Shown one piece after another: positions 37,801 through 48,474 of a stretch of DNA of 64,000 nt. The stretch covers positions 7,956,385-8,020,384 of the forward strand of contig NC_079973.1 in assembly GCF_029852145.1 (NCBI RefSeq). Direction: 5' to 3'. The notes under the pieces are model-generated. The model ran no database searches and was not told the origin of the DNA. It saw nothing but the letters and a program-made list of their open reading frames with translations. The stretch comes from Microplitis mediator. Its lineage: Eukaryota; Arthropoda; Insecta; Hymenoptera; Braconidae. The position numbers and the translations under genes were made by a program. Each line of letters opens with the position of its first letter. Position 1 is the stretch's first letter.

Positions 37801-39738
37801 GGAAAGCAATATTTCGACAATGTTATCAACAACTTGGGGTATCAGAGCCAAATATTCGTAATGTTAATTCATCATTAAATAATGATAAATTGTTGGAATG
37901 CCAAAAATTATGGGAAAATGTTGCAGTTATTATAAATAAATCACATGAAAAATCGTTACGTAGAGATAGATCACCATCAAAAAATACAGAGAAAAAAAAT
38001 AATAATGATTTACTTAATAAAATTCCACAATTTGGTCAAGATAAAATAACATTAATAAGTTATAACGAAATTCATAATTACTTAACAAATGCATTTGAAA
38101 GTCGTCATCATCCATTAGGTAATTTATTAATTGAAATTTCGTCAGTATATACCGCAAGTTACGGAGGTGTTCGGGTTCATCCATTATTGTTAAGCCATGC
38201 TGTTGCTGAACTACGTAGTATAACTTTGAGAATATATGATATTGTTATATTATTTTTCCCAGCACTACCAAGTGGCGATAAAGAATATGTTTTAGAAACT
38301 GATGATCAAAGTGAAAGGTATTATTTTTTTTTTTTAATATTTTTTCTTTAAAATAAATAATTGATATAAATAATAATTTTTTAGTAAAGTTATAAGTGCC
38401 ACAGCTATATTACATCCAATTTTACTACCTCGTGTACATTCAGCATTATTTGTACTTTATGCATTACATAATAAAAAAGAGGACGATGCTTATTGGGAAA
38501 GATTAAAAAAATGGAATAAACAACCAGATATAACTTTGATGGCATTTTTAGATATTGATCAGTAAGTATTTAGCACATTTCTGTACTACGACATAAAATT
38601 TTAACATTAAGTATTTTAATATTATTTACTAAATAGAAAATTTTGGAGCAAATCTAATATTACTTTGGATGTAAATGATGGTGAAACATCTTTTATTGAA
38701 GCTATTGAAACATTGCAACAATTAAAAACTACCTTCTCACCTTTAGAAAAACTTTTAGTTATACGTAATACATTCGAACAAATGACAAAGGTAAAAATTA
38801 TTATTTTGTTTTTTTTTGATTAATTTAACCCTCGGAGTACACTGGGGGTCATTTTGACCCCAGAATTTTTTTTATCCTAAAGTATTTTTCAAGTTAGGTT
38901 TGATTTCAATTAACTTTTTCACCGTTAAAAATAAGTTAATTCGAAATAATGATAGTTGTATTCGAAAGAGCATTGTTTTACCTACAAAAAACGTCATGAC
39001 CTGCATTCCGATAGAATGCATAGTCAATTTGACCCCGTGTGTACTCCGAAGGTCTGTTCGGAGGTGTGTACTCCGAGGGTTAAAAATAAAAAATAATTGT
39101 TTTAATTAATTTTTTAGACAGTACAAAAACAATTAGGTACAAGTTATTTATGGACGATGGATGAACTATTTCCAGTATTTAATTTTGTAGTAGTGCGTGC
39201 TAGTGTTTTACAATTAGGCAGTGAATGCCATTTTATTGAAGATTTTATGGAGCCTTTTTTTCAAAATGGTGAACTTGGAATAATGTTTACTACTTTGAAG
39301 GTAAAACAAAATTTTTTTTTCTCTTCCCGGGAAAAAATGTTCAAATATGATCATGTCTGTTCATGTCTGATGTCAGACATAATCATGCATGATCTTGTCT
39401 GAAGTTCTGAATACGTTCAGGCCTGCTCATTTCTGATCATGCCTGTTCATGTCTGAAACGTGAAATACGTTCAGGCCTGATCATGCATGGACATGCCTGT
39501 TCATATCTGATCAACTATAAACAGGCATGATTATGTTTGGAGTGTGAAATATGATCAGGCCTATTAATGCCCGGTCATTTTTCATGCCTGATCAGGGTTG
39601 ATGACCCATGCCTGTTCATGTCTGAACATTTTTTCCCAGGTTGTTAATTATAATCTAGTACTAATAAAAAAATATTTTTTGTCATTTTAGGCTTGTTATT
39701 ATCAAATTCTACAAGAAAAAATGAGTATTGCTGATTAA
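25879..39738 (+). CDS. Als2: Alsin (ALS2), Rab5/Rac guanine nucleotide exchange factor
   Basis: Endosomal exchange factor for Rab5, also linked to Rac1 signalling. Thirteen exons: 25879-26219, 28857-30137, 31387-31956, 33070-33641, 33715-33895, 34954-35120, 35582-35691, 35768-35979, 37763-38317, 38385-38561, 38637-38790, 39118-39300, 39691-39738; 4551 nt, 1516 aa, all phases agree (human alsin is about 1650 aa). RCC1-like blades occur early (ENGQLWGSGD) and after an acidic, Ser-rich insert (ELWTYGDIRFGQLGTGD, ISCGSYHVLALTLDGRIYGW). A DH/PH-like region spans exons 3-4. MORN repeats run from about residue 921 to 1145 (YTGQFYKGVINGTGKM, YEGEWKDGQQNGYG, YIGEWMNGVKYGYG). The VPS9 domain is at the C-terminus (HPLLLSHAVAEL, ISATAILHPILLPRVHSALF). 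Introns contain many MITEs; introns 11 and 12 are about four-fifths transposon. Confidence 0.95.
26617..26937. repeat. Inverted-repeat element in Als2 intron 1
   Basis: TCATGAAGATTTAAAACTAC plus ATACAGATTCC on the left pairs with GGAATCTGTATTTGGTTTTA and AATCCTCATGA on the right; a second paired block (ATGAAAATACTTGTAAG) lies inside. About 320 bp. Confidence 0.6.
28195..28776. mobile_element. AACTTCCCGCT element, apparently complete
   Basis: Starts AACTTCCCGCTGTTTT and ends TCTTAGCGGGAAGTT, a short inverted repeat. Inside are a (CA)n tract at 28615-28630, CATACAGACATACAGACACT, and the conserved CCTAGGACCTCAAAACGTTG block. Related pieces: 22230-22790 and 48149-48305. Superfamily unknown. Confidence 0.65.
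30162..31345. mobile_element. Composite fold-back element in Als2 intron 2
   Basis: Ends TAGTGCTGTACAATTTTG and GTTATACAGCACTA are inverted, followed inward by about 130 bp of paired, self-complementary TTAACCGGTTAA/AACCAGTTAACT sequence. The core has paired arms at about 30330-30640 and 30795-30980. The left arm contains a 129-bp GT...AG insert absent from the right arm. Confidence 0.7.
30695..30913 (-). pseudogene. Small Ser/Asp-rich reading frame in the fold-back
   Basis: A 72-residue frame starting MKSKHADKLQ, with an acidic serine-rich stretch (LDSSDSDSRSGNDSNSDSS) followed by a basic, NLS-like PKKRVRV. The same coding sequence occurs on the plus strand near 30412-30640 but is split there by the 129-bp GT...AG insert. 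This mix of acidic and basic patches is often seen at the N-terminus of transposase-associated proteins. I do not recognise the family; it is probably a decayed transposon exon. Confidence 0.3.
32009..32988. mobile_element. Inverted-repeat element in Als2 intron 3
   Basis: Ends TATCCAAAAAATTAAAGGAA and TTCCTTTAATTTTTTGGATA are exact inverted repeats, extended by AAAATTTTATAAATTTTTTA and its near complement. A further AATTAAAGGAACAAG/TTCCTTAATT pair lies at 32713-32745. TA ends. No transposase. Confidence 0.75.
34234..34433. mobile_element. hAT-like 200-bp MITE, copy A
   Basis: Ends ATAATACTGAAGTTAGC and GCTAACTTCAGGATCAT; flanked by 8-bp repeat AATAATTT (34226-34233, 34434-34441). Interior carries the family phrase TTTCCTACATGTGTATATTT. 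Als2 intron 5. Confidence 0.85.
34576..34783. mobile_element. hAT-like 200-bp MITE, copy B
   Basis: Ends ATGACACTGAAGTTCGCC and GCTAACTTCAATATCAT; flanked by 8-bp repeat AAAATGTT (34568-34575, 34784-34791). Second insertion in Als2 intron 5, same orientation as copy A. Confidence 0.85.
36230..36454. repeat. GC-rich double hairpin in Als2 intron 8
   Basis: Two adjacent stem-loops in otherwise AT-rich DNA. The first pairs around CCGGAAAGT and ACTTTCCGG (36264-36320) with outer TTTTTCTG/CAGAAAAA. The second pairs GGCCAGTAAAAAAGAAAG with CTTTTCTTATTTTACTGGCC and CTCAGACCACATGT with ACATGTGCTCTGAG, with a CGGCTTCGCC loop hairpin. No gene is recognised. Confidence 0.6.
36748..37683. mobile_element. 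Inverted-repeat element with an internal ~91-bp tandem array
   Basis: Ends TCCCTGATTGAAAATACTCA and AAGTATTTTTAATCAGGGA are inverted. From about 36915 to 37520 lie roughly seven degenerate units of ~91 bp, each with TCTTTCTGAATC, CTCAATACCAAAATAGTT and CATATTTCGGGTTA-like blocks. Als2 intron 8. Confidence 0.7.
38825..39083. mobile_element. TTAA-flanked, piggyBac-like MITE filling Als2 intron 11
   Basis: TTAA CCCTCGGAGTACAC at the left and GTGTACTCCGAGGG TTAA at the right, with an internal GGGGTCATTTTGACCCC palindrome just inside the left end. 259 bp of a 327-bp intron. Confidence 0.8.
39325..39640. mobile_element. MITE with an internal TGATCATGCCTGTTCATG array, Als2 intron 12
   Basis: Ends CCCGGGAAAAAATGTTCA and TGAACATTTTTTCCCAGG are inverted. 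The interior is a degenerate tandem of ~20-bp words (TCATGTCTGATCATGCCTGT type) on both strands. It occupies about 316 bp of a 390-bp intron. Confidence 0.75.
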
Positions 39739-42506
39739 AATGAATAAAAAATTGTATATTATTGTTATTATTTAAATAATTAAGTTAAAAAATATTGTTA
39801 AATGAAAGTAAAAAGAAATTGAACGTATGACTTTATTTAGTCTAATAGAATTTATACTCATAATTAAAATTGTTAAATTTGAAAGAAAGTTTAAGTTACA
39901 GTTGAAATATTACATTAATTTATATAAATAAATATTTATTGATACATAGTTTGTATACATGTTTTATTTTTTTAAACTACATACTGGCAGTATAATTAAC
40001 AAATCTAACTATTTATCAGCTTATTTTATTTTTTATTAGCATGTTTGAGTATTATCATTATTTTTTTTTTTTTTTTAAATATTCTTTTTATATATTAATT
40101 TATAGAAAATGTTTTTGATAAAAAAAAATATCAATTTTCACTGTTCTATTAATACAATAATTTATAAGGTAATCATGTCACGCAAATCAACCGAACATAT
40201 AATACCCTAGTCAAGTTAAATGACTAAAAATCAATAATATGTACGTAAACAATAATTTCCTACGTAGCCTACGCTCTCTTATTAATTCTCAAGAAGTTAT
40301 AATTTTTTTTTATTTGTTATTTTCTAGAAAATAACAAAATTTAAAATTAAGTATAAAAAAAAATTATAACTAAAATTTGATTAATGAAAATAACTTAATT
40401 TTTATTTACTATATTAAATTATTTGTTCTTTGGGAAGTAAATTGAAGAAAAGTTTTTGATTTATGAGAAAATATTAAATATTAAAAAACCGAAATTTTTC
40501 TAACTTTAGGTATAATAAATATAATATAAAAAACTAAAATAACAGAATCTAATCGGCTTCAATTTTTAACTACTATTTTGCTAATTGTTTGTCTTCATTT
40601 AAGTAGTTGGATAATTAGAAAAACAGTAATTAACTTAAACTATAAGAAAAAATAAATAATAATATACAGTTATTTAATAAACGAAAAAAAAAAACTTAAA
40701 TTTATATATTTATTAGGGTGATCCAAAAAATAACAAATTTTTTTTTCTTGGAAACAGGTTCAAAAGTTACGTTTAGATAAAAAAAGACGCCTGTGAAAAT
40801 TAGAGCTCTTAATATTAACATTAAGAGGTTCCTCATCGCACTTTTCTATTTTCCATAAGAATAACATGGAAAAAAATTTTTTTACGTCTTCTGATTTTTA
40901 TAAGTAGCTAACGATGCGTCATAGGAATAATTGGCAGGCATATTCTTGTAGGTAATTGAATGCTCTACAAAAAAAGTTTCTTATCATTTTTTGATAAATC
41001 TATTTGTTCAAAAGTTATTTGAGGTTGAAGTCGAATTCATATTAAATTTTGAGATCTTTTTACTTTTCCGGCGAAACTATCAGACCTATTACAAAATATC
41101 ATGGGACCTTTTTTGTAGACAATTTTATTCCCTAGAAGTTATTTCCAATAAAGTTTTTTCGAATTCCGCATTGTTTTCTAGTTATTTTCATTTTAATGTC
41201 ATGCTCATAAAAAAAATAGTCTTCTGATCGATTTTGAGAGCTCGACATGAAAATAAAAATAACTAGAAAAAAATGCGGAATTCGAAAAAACTTTGTTTGA
41301 AATAACTTCTAGGGAATAAAATTGTCTACAAAAAAGGTCCCATGATATTTTGTAATAGGTCTGATAGTTTCGCCGGAAAAGTAAAAAGATCTCAAAATTG
41401 AATACGAATTCGACTTCAACCTCAAATAACTTTTGAACAAATAGATTTATCAAAAAATGATAAGAAACTTTTTTTGTAGAGCATTCAATTACCTACAAAA
41501 ATATGCCTGCCAATTATTCCTATGACGCATCGTTAGCTACTTATAAAAATCAGAAGACGTAAAAAAATTTTATTCCATATTATTCTTATGGGAAATAGAA
41601 AAGTGCGATGAGGAACTTTTTAATGTTAACATCAAGAGCTCTAATTTTCACAGGCATCTTTTTTTATCTAAATGTAACTTTTGAACCTGTTTCCGAGAAA
41701 AAAAAAATTTGTTATTTTTTGGATCACCCTAGTATTTATTATTGATATATAAAAATTGAAACTATCTAGAATCGATTAAATAAATTTTCTTCTGCATCGC
41801 TTGTGATTAAAGTAGCCCTTCCAAAAACCAACTAAATTTTTTCCCAGACAAACAAGTCGTAAACGAGATATTAAATTTGAAGTTACATATAATTGATTAT
41901 ATTTATCAAAGTAAATAATGCAATATGCTGAACTGGAAGGGTTTAAAAGCGGAATAATAATTCCGATGAGATTAATAGCAGCGACGTTTACGAAAAGTAC
42001 TGAATTCGGCTGCATATTGACAACCATTTATAATTCCTGTACAATCGACAACTGTAACGACACTCGTTATCTGTTAAGTCGGGCCCAGGTGGGCCTGACA
42101 GTTAACTGTCTTTTTATTATTTATCCGCTATTATAATGTTAATATATTTAATGATAATTATTGCTAGTAGTAATAATAATAATAATGAATGGTATTGAGT
42201 AGTGTAGTGGCAACAGCAACAAACACTATAGTAATAATTTGTTGTGAAACGCGATTTCTCAAAGAAAAAAAAACAATAATGCCACTACGTAAATTTTATA
42301 ATTCTCTTATATAGAAAGTAACCCAAATAAGGGTTCTGTAAACCCTCAGTAAGTCGCTTTATGTAAGCGATATGATTCACCCAACTCGATCAATAAACTC
42401 ACACCATCAGAGAGATCAGTTGAGAGTTTATTATTTCACTTACGCTTTAGTAATATTTTTTTTTCTTTCTTTTTTTAATATAACCAAGTGTCTCCAAGAG
42501 TCAGAT
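39739..42506. other. Convergent intergenic region, Als2 to eIF4A
   Basis: Both genes end here, so it must contain two 3' UTRs. It holds fold-back B (40714-41732). The remaining AT-rich sequence has no credible coding region; frames near 41776-42136 lack similarity to anything I know. Confidence 0.5.
40714..41732. mobile_element. Long fold-back element B (arms ~500 bp)
   Basis: Near-perfect palindrome from TTAGGGTGATCC to GGATCACCCTA, centred near 41223. Sub-terminal motif GAGCTCTTAATATTAACATT then AAGAGG and CATCGCACTTTTC, as in fold-backs A and C. Large parts of the arms are clearly homologous to fold-back A (AAAGTAAAAAGATCTC, AATGCGGAATT). Intergenic. Confidence 0.8.
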
Positions 42507-45500
42507 TTAAATTAAATCTGCAACATTCAATGGCATTTCATCAATGTGAGTGTTATAAAACTGCTCAATATCGCTCATGGTACGTTTGTCATCTGTAGTG
42601 ACAAAATTAATTGCTACTCCCTTACGTCCAAAACGACCACCACGTCCAATTCTTAAAAATAAAATCCATTAGTATTAATATATTAAAATAAAAATAAATA
42701 AATAATTATTACCTGTGAATATAATTCTCTCGATTTGAAGGAAGATCATAATTAATAACGAGAGATACTTGTTGCACATCGATACCACGTGCCAATAAAT
42801 CAGTGGTGATAAGAACGCGAGAAGATCCAGTACGAAATTGTCTCATAATAAGATCACGATCTCTTTGCTCCATATCTCCATGCATTGCAGATACCGTAAA
42901 ATCACGATTATGCATACTCTCAGTTAGCCAATCAACCTTACGACGAGTATTACAGAATATAACAGCCTGAGTGATACTCAAAGTATCATATAAATCACAC
43001 AATGTTTCAAATTTCCAATCTTCACGTTCAACAAATATATAAAATTGCTTTATACCCTCAAGGGTAAGTTCTTCTTTTTTAACAAGAATACTAACTGGAC
43101 GACGCATAAAACATTTTGATACTTCCAATACATCAGTTGGCATAGTAGCAGATAGTAAGATAACTTGAACTTCATTAGGAAGTAATTTAAATACATCGTG
43201 AATTTGGTCTTTAAAACCACGTGACAACATCTCATCAGCTTCATCCAATACGAATAATTTAATGTTGTTGGTGCGCAATGCACGTCGACTAATCATATCA
43301 TAAACTCTACCAGGAGTTCCTACAACAACATGGACTCCTTGTTCCAACTTGTGCATATCTTCGCGCACATTAGTACCTCCAATGCAAGCATGACATTGTG
43401 CATGCATAAAATCTCCAAGAGCGATAACAACCTTTTGAATCTAAAGAGAATAATTTAAATTAGTCATTTATTTTTTATGCTTAAAGAATAAGATATAATC
43501 TATATTATTAAGAGAATAGGGAAAATTTTGATGCCATATCTATGTGATAGAATTAGTTAATGTTATTGAAATTGGTATCATTAGAAAGGTCTTGACTCAA
43601 ATTTGTGCCTCTTCATACTTTAAACTCTTTTTAATTGCCAAGTATTGAGATAAATAGATTTATCTATATCATTTGAATTACATTTAAATTTCGCGAGAAA
43701 AAAGACGATCGTATTTATTTTCTTTAAATAAATTAATACTTTAATTATTCCGTCACTAAATATGACTGAATGTCACTGAATATATTATTTATATCGCGTT
43801 ACTTATTCCAAAATGACAGATTTTTATGCTCCCTTTTGGTTTTAGGAAACTTCTCAAAGCCAAAAAAGTGTGCATAGAAAAAAAAAGGATTCATTGACAC
43901 AAAAAATCTTTACTCGCCTAAAGAAAATTTTTACTTACCCCAAGAAATTTTTTGCATTGTGAATTAATAACAAAAATTTATTTAGAACTAGAAAAAATTA
44001 CTTGGTGCAAGGAATTATTTCTTGACCAAAAAAATATTCTCTCGCTCCAAGACAATTTTTGTATTTAATTGATAATGCATCAAATTTCTTGGTGCAAATT
44101 AAAATTTTTTGTGGCAAGAAATTCTTTTTTTCTGCGTATTTTATAAATCTAGTAGTGATATTTAGGCACGTAGTGACTGTAGGTTGCTCGTTTATATTTA
44201 ATAATATTGTTAATTAAAGATAATTGTTTAATTACTTGGTAACAATTCGTACCTGTTGGGCTAACTCACGAGTTGGTGCGAGAATCAATGCCTGGCACTC
44301 ATTCAATGATGTATCAATTTGTTGCAAAATTGAAATTGAAAATGTTGCAGTTTTACCAGTACCTAAAAAAAATTTTAACTTAATGTTTAGTAATAAAATT
44401 ATTTCCAATAAAAACTTAAAAGATACATTTAATTTTATTAATAAAATATTACCAGATTGCGCCTGTGCGATAACATCAAGACCCTTCACACATGGTACTA
44501 TTGCACGTTGCTGAATAGCAGAAGGTTTTTCAAACCCATAAGCATAAATACCACGTAGAAGTTCTTCTTTCAAGTTCATGTCATCGAAACTCTCAACGAC
44601 CTAGATAAATTATAAAAGAAAAATTAGACTAATGAAAAATTATTCATCGATCGATGGTTTTTTTTAACAATAAAAAATTTATTTACTTGCTCCCAATTGG
44701 ACTCAATAAGACCGTCAGGGTCCATTCCAGGAGGTCCTCCATAATTGAGTGCATCACTTTCGCTCGGACCATTTTTAGAATCGTCCGACCATTGATCTTC
44801 AACTCTGTATAAGAAAAAAAATTATCGTCAAATGATTAACAATAAATTCACTATTGTTTAATTATATTTGTCCTAAATAATTTATTTTTAAATTCAATTA
44901 CTCTTAATTAATTTTAAAAAAATAGTTATCATTAATTAAATAGATGATTCACGTCATAATAAATACTGATAATTATCACCTAAAAATTTTGTTTACTTAT
45001 TTTCTCTAAATCAATGCTAGTAAATGTTAACTAATGATTCATCTATTTGTATATTTATTATCATCCTTCACAGCCCAGTAAAATTAATAATACATTAACG
45101 GTGATGTTTATGATCGATGATATTTTAAAAATATGATACTGAAATTAGCCAACGTTTAATAATTATTGGATTTAAAAAAAAACGATAAATTATAAAAAAA
45201 AAATGCACTCGTAGTCTCTTAAATTTTCTACATGTGCATATTTTTATTTTTTTTTTTCTTCAAATTTAATTGTTAAAAAAAAAAATCAAAAAATTCTTAA
45301 TTGTCTGCTAACTTCAGTATCATTTTAAAAATGGGCTATCATAGTATAAAAAAATGACATTGTATTGGATCTGTTTATATTGACGAATGGGTGAATGGTG
45401 TGAAATATGGATATGGTGTCATAGATTTACTGTATTGATTATGTTTAAATGAAAAAATTACAGATAAATACTGTACACACGTAGATAATAATATATACTA

Positions 45501-46350
45501 AGAGGTGACAGTGACTCACAAGTACCGCAAAAGCATGTCTTTAAATGAGTGTAAATGTAGCAGACATAAAACAATTTTTAAATTACATATAAAAAAATAA
45601 AACAATTAAAAAAATGCATGAGCTGATTTTAGAATTTTAAAAAAGTCCATTTTTTAATTTTTTTGTTAAAAAAATTTTATTTTATTATTTTTTAATTTTA
45701 AAAATTGTCAGATGTCTGCTAACTCTACTATCATGTCTTTAAATATTTAAAAATGATCAATTAAAAAATTTATGTCCATAAAAAGTTTTTAAAATAATTA
45801 AAGAAAAAATCGTCAGATGACATTTAAAAATTTTTACAATAAATTTGACATTTAAATCAATAAACTTGACAAAGTTGAGAAATAAAAGATGTGAGCTGTC
45901 ACGAGCATGGTGGAAATAAACGAAAGCGTGCGCGTTTTTAATGACAGTATAAGATGAATTATTTTTTTTTGTAAAAAATTATCTTATGAATACGTCACGT
46001 GACAGTTAAGAAATGTGACGTTCAATTATAATTTGAATAATAATAAGCCGATAAAGATATTTGAAATAAATTTATGTGAATAAGTATAACACAATAGCCG
46101 CCAATTTTATAGTACAATGTGACAAAAAGTCAACGGCACGCCATGTTGATAGCGAAAACCTCGTGCGTTCATTAATTCCGGATAAAACTTATAAATATTA
46201 CTGTCAATGTACGTAATATCAATCTTAATCATTATGTTTATCTGCTGATATGAATAATTAGTAATGATTGTAACTGGTAAATAGTAATTATTAAATGACA
46301 TATATATTAAAAAAAAATAGAACTTGCCTTCGATCAGACGTATACGACAT
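42507..46350 (-). CDS. eIF4A: Eukaryotic initiation factor 4A, DEAD-box RNA helicase
   Basis: ATP-dependent helicase of the eIF4F complex that unwinds mRNA 5' leaders. Six minus-strand exons: 46328-46350, 44687-44804, 44453-44600, 44253-44362, 42713-43440, 42507-42651; 1272 nt, 423 aa, phases consistent. Q motif GFEKPSAIQQRAI, motif I AQSGTGKT (about 93-100), Ia PTRELA, Ib TPGR (175-178), II DEAD (199-202), III SAT (230-232), V ARGID, VI YIHRIGRGGRFGRKG, end NVADLI. The first exon (MSYTSDR) joins exon 2 (VEDQWSDDSKNG) through a donor reading AAG|GCAAGT, that is a GC-AG intron; no GT donor fits the frame. Intron 1 carries a fragment of Als2 exon 6 and a MITE, intron 4 a Helentron-like element. 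Confidence 0.97.
43499..44191 (+). mobile_element. Helentron-like element, copy 3
   Basis: TCTATATTATTAAGAGAATA to GTAGGTTGCTCGT, in the eIF4A intron between exons 4 and 5, antisense to the gene. The terminal hairpin has lost part of its left half (GGCACGTAGTGACTG). Confidence 0.78.
45091..45435 (+). pseudogene. Fragment of Als2 exon 6 inside eIF4A intron 1
   Basis: ACATTAACGGTGATGTTTAT at 45092-45111 and TGAATGGTGTGAAATATGGA with ATATGGTGTCAT near 45392-45422 match Als2 exon 6 (34954-35120) almost exactly. The middle is diverged and split by a 191-bp MITE. Neighbouring Als2 intron sequence does not match, so the duplicated piece is roughly the exon alone. Indels break the MORN reading frame; it is not an expressed exon. 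Confidence 0.8.
45133..45323. mobile_element. hAT-like 200-bp MITE, copy C
   Basis: Ends ATGATACTGAAATTAGCC and GCTAACTTCAGTATCAT, flanked by TTTAAAAAT (45124-45132 and 45324-45332). Inserted into the Als2-derived fragment. Confidence 0.85.
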
Positions 46351-46765
46351 GTTCCACTCACAGTAACGCGACGGAAAGGACGAATTCCTATTGCGTCACC
46401 GGGAATATTCTTATCGTACAAATACCGCGTAATGGCGCTGCTGTATTATAAAATTATTTTATATTTTATTTACTACAATAAAAACTACTGGATAACTATC
46501 AATATCGATCAACTGATAAGTTTGACTAATAATCATAATTATTTCATTTATTTTAAGGAATTATATTTGTATTTAATTGTCTTTTGCACCAAGGGAGAGA
46601 TTACGTTTTTTACCCAAAATTATTTGCAATGACAAATAAAAAACGTGGGTAAATTTAAATTATAAATATTTTAATAGAATTAATTATCAAAAAATAAAAC
46701 ATAATAATTTTTCATTTATATATTAAAATAAATAATTTATATTTCTTCTTTTTCTTATTATATAA

Positions 46766-47281
46766 GGGAAGGGGGGGGTAAAAGGGGGTAGGGTAGGCAA
46801 AACGGGGTACCCCCAAAATTTGATAAAAAAAAATTTTATATTTTAAATGGTTTTTAAACATTCCAAAATCACTTCTGTAAATATAATTAAGCGTTACTTT
46901 GAATTTTTTTTGGTAAACTTTTTCAAAAATCAATTGTAAGTTGAAAAATATTAATGACGTTTGTTTTAAGATAAAAACTATTAAAAATTTTTTTTCTTCT
47001 TTTGTATCCACTAAACATGTAAAATATAATTTTTCTTCATGTAAATTACTTAAAAAAAAATTTCAACTTAATCAAATTCGTTTAAAATCCAGAAATTTTT
47101 TTTTTTTACCTTTTTTCGGAGTTACCCCACTTTGCCCGCAGAAATGAAAAATTTTTTTTTTCAACGGTAACTAAAAATTTCTTCTATTTACTTTGAATAT
47201 CATTAAAAAAAAAATTTAGCGTATTTGAGTCCTCGAAAACTTGGTATTTCCTTAAGTACCCCCTTTTGCCCCTCCCTCCCC
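46766..47281. mobile_element. MITE with G-run ends
   Basis: GGGAAGGGGGGGGTAAAAGG then GGGTA on the left is mirrored by TACCCCCTTTTGCCCCTCCC then TCCCC on the right; a second pair GGGTAGGGTAGGCAAAACGG / TTACCCCACTTTGCCC lies inside. TA-rich flanks. About 516 bp. Confidence 0.7.
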
Positions 47282-47348
47282 TATATATATATATATTCTT
47301 ATTATTAATTAATCAAAATATTGATAATTGTTAATTTAAATTATGATA

Positions 47349-48035
47349 ACGAGCAACCTGCAGTCACTACTTGACTGCCCAAATATCACTACTAAATTTA
47401 TAAAATACGCAGACAAAAAAGAGTTTTTGCCGCAAAAAAATTTAATTTGCATCAAGAAATTTTATGCATTGTCAAATGAATACAAAAATTGTCTTGGAGC
47501 TAGAAAAATTTTTTTTGGTCAAAAAATTATTCTTTGCACCAAGTAATTTTTTCTAGTTCTAAATAAATTTTTGTTTTCAAGTCACAATGCAAAACATTTC
47601 TTAGGGTAAGTAAAAATTTTCTTTAGGCGAGTGAAGATTTTTTGTGTCAATGATCCTTTTTTTTTCTATGCACACTGTCTGGCTTTGAGAAGCTTTCTAA
47701 AACCAAAAGGGAGTATAAAAATCTGTCACTTTGGAATAAGTAACGCGATATAAATAATATATTCAGTGACATTCAGTAATATTTAGAGACAGAATAATTA
47801 AAGTATTAATTTATTCAAAGAAAATAAAAACGATCGTCTTTTTTCTCGCGTAATTCGAATGATATAGATAAATCTATTTATCTCAATACTTGGCAATTAA
47901 AAAGAGTTTAAACTATGAAAAGGTACAAATTCAAGTCAAGACCTATCTAATGATATCAATTTCAATAACATTAACTAATTCTATCATATAGATATGGCGG
48001 GAACAAAATTTTCCTTATTCTTTTAATAATATAGA
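47349..48035 (-). mobile_element. Helentron-like element, copy 4
   Basis: Reverse-oriented: ACGAGCAACCTGCAGTCACT at the low end (3' end) and TTAATAATATAGA at the high end. The hairpin is slightly altered (CAGTCACTACTTGACTG). Confidence 0.78.
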
Positions 48036-48148
48036 TTACAAAAATGTATGAAAATGTTGTTGTAAAAAAATTATAATTTTTTTGGATATTGTTTACAACT
48101 AATTGTTAATTTAATAATTTATATCATATATCAATCCAAAAATTTTTT

Positions 48149-48305
48149 AACTCTCTGCTAAGAAAATTAAAAATTTTTAAAAAAGTTATTGGTTTTGGTA
48201 TAATTTTTGAAAACCGAGTTTTCAACAGATCTCGACGTTTTGAGGTCCTAGGAAGCTGTTCTGACTATAATTTTGAGATCATGTCCGAGTGTATGTATGT
48301 ATGTG
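48149..48305 (+). repeat. AACTTCCCGCT repeat, fragment
   Basis: TAACTCTCTGCTAAGAAAAT, GACGTTTTGAGGTCCTAGGA and a TGTATGTATGTATGTG tail match the family at 22230 and 28195. Confidence 0.6.
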
Positions 48306-48474
48306 AATATTCTAAATAATTTTTGAACAGATTAATCGATTTAGATCTTTGAGATGGCAATTTTTTTTTTATCTAAACAATCATATAGTTGAAAAATTTG
48401 TGTTAAATTTAACACAAATCACATGTCCCAAACGGTCCACTCAATTTTTCGTGTTAATTTAATCCGTTATACTT

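Noticed and set aside
40991..41453. Two overlapping opposite frames encoding nearly the same ~80-residue peptide (MINLFVQKLFEVEVEF)
   Set aside because: They are the two arms of fold-back B read from each side, not a gene pair. The same applies to 56890-57075 and 57577-57762 in fold-back C.
42709..43407. Separate 232-aa helicase gene
   Set aside because: This is one internal exon of eIF4A; frame continues by splicing at both sides.
46107..46632. Pair of ~100-codon frames on both strands around the eIF4A first exon
   Set aside because: The real coding use is the 23-nt exon in a third frame (MSYTSDR), which fits eIF4A and splice phase; the longer frames have no family features.
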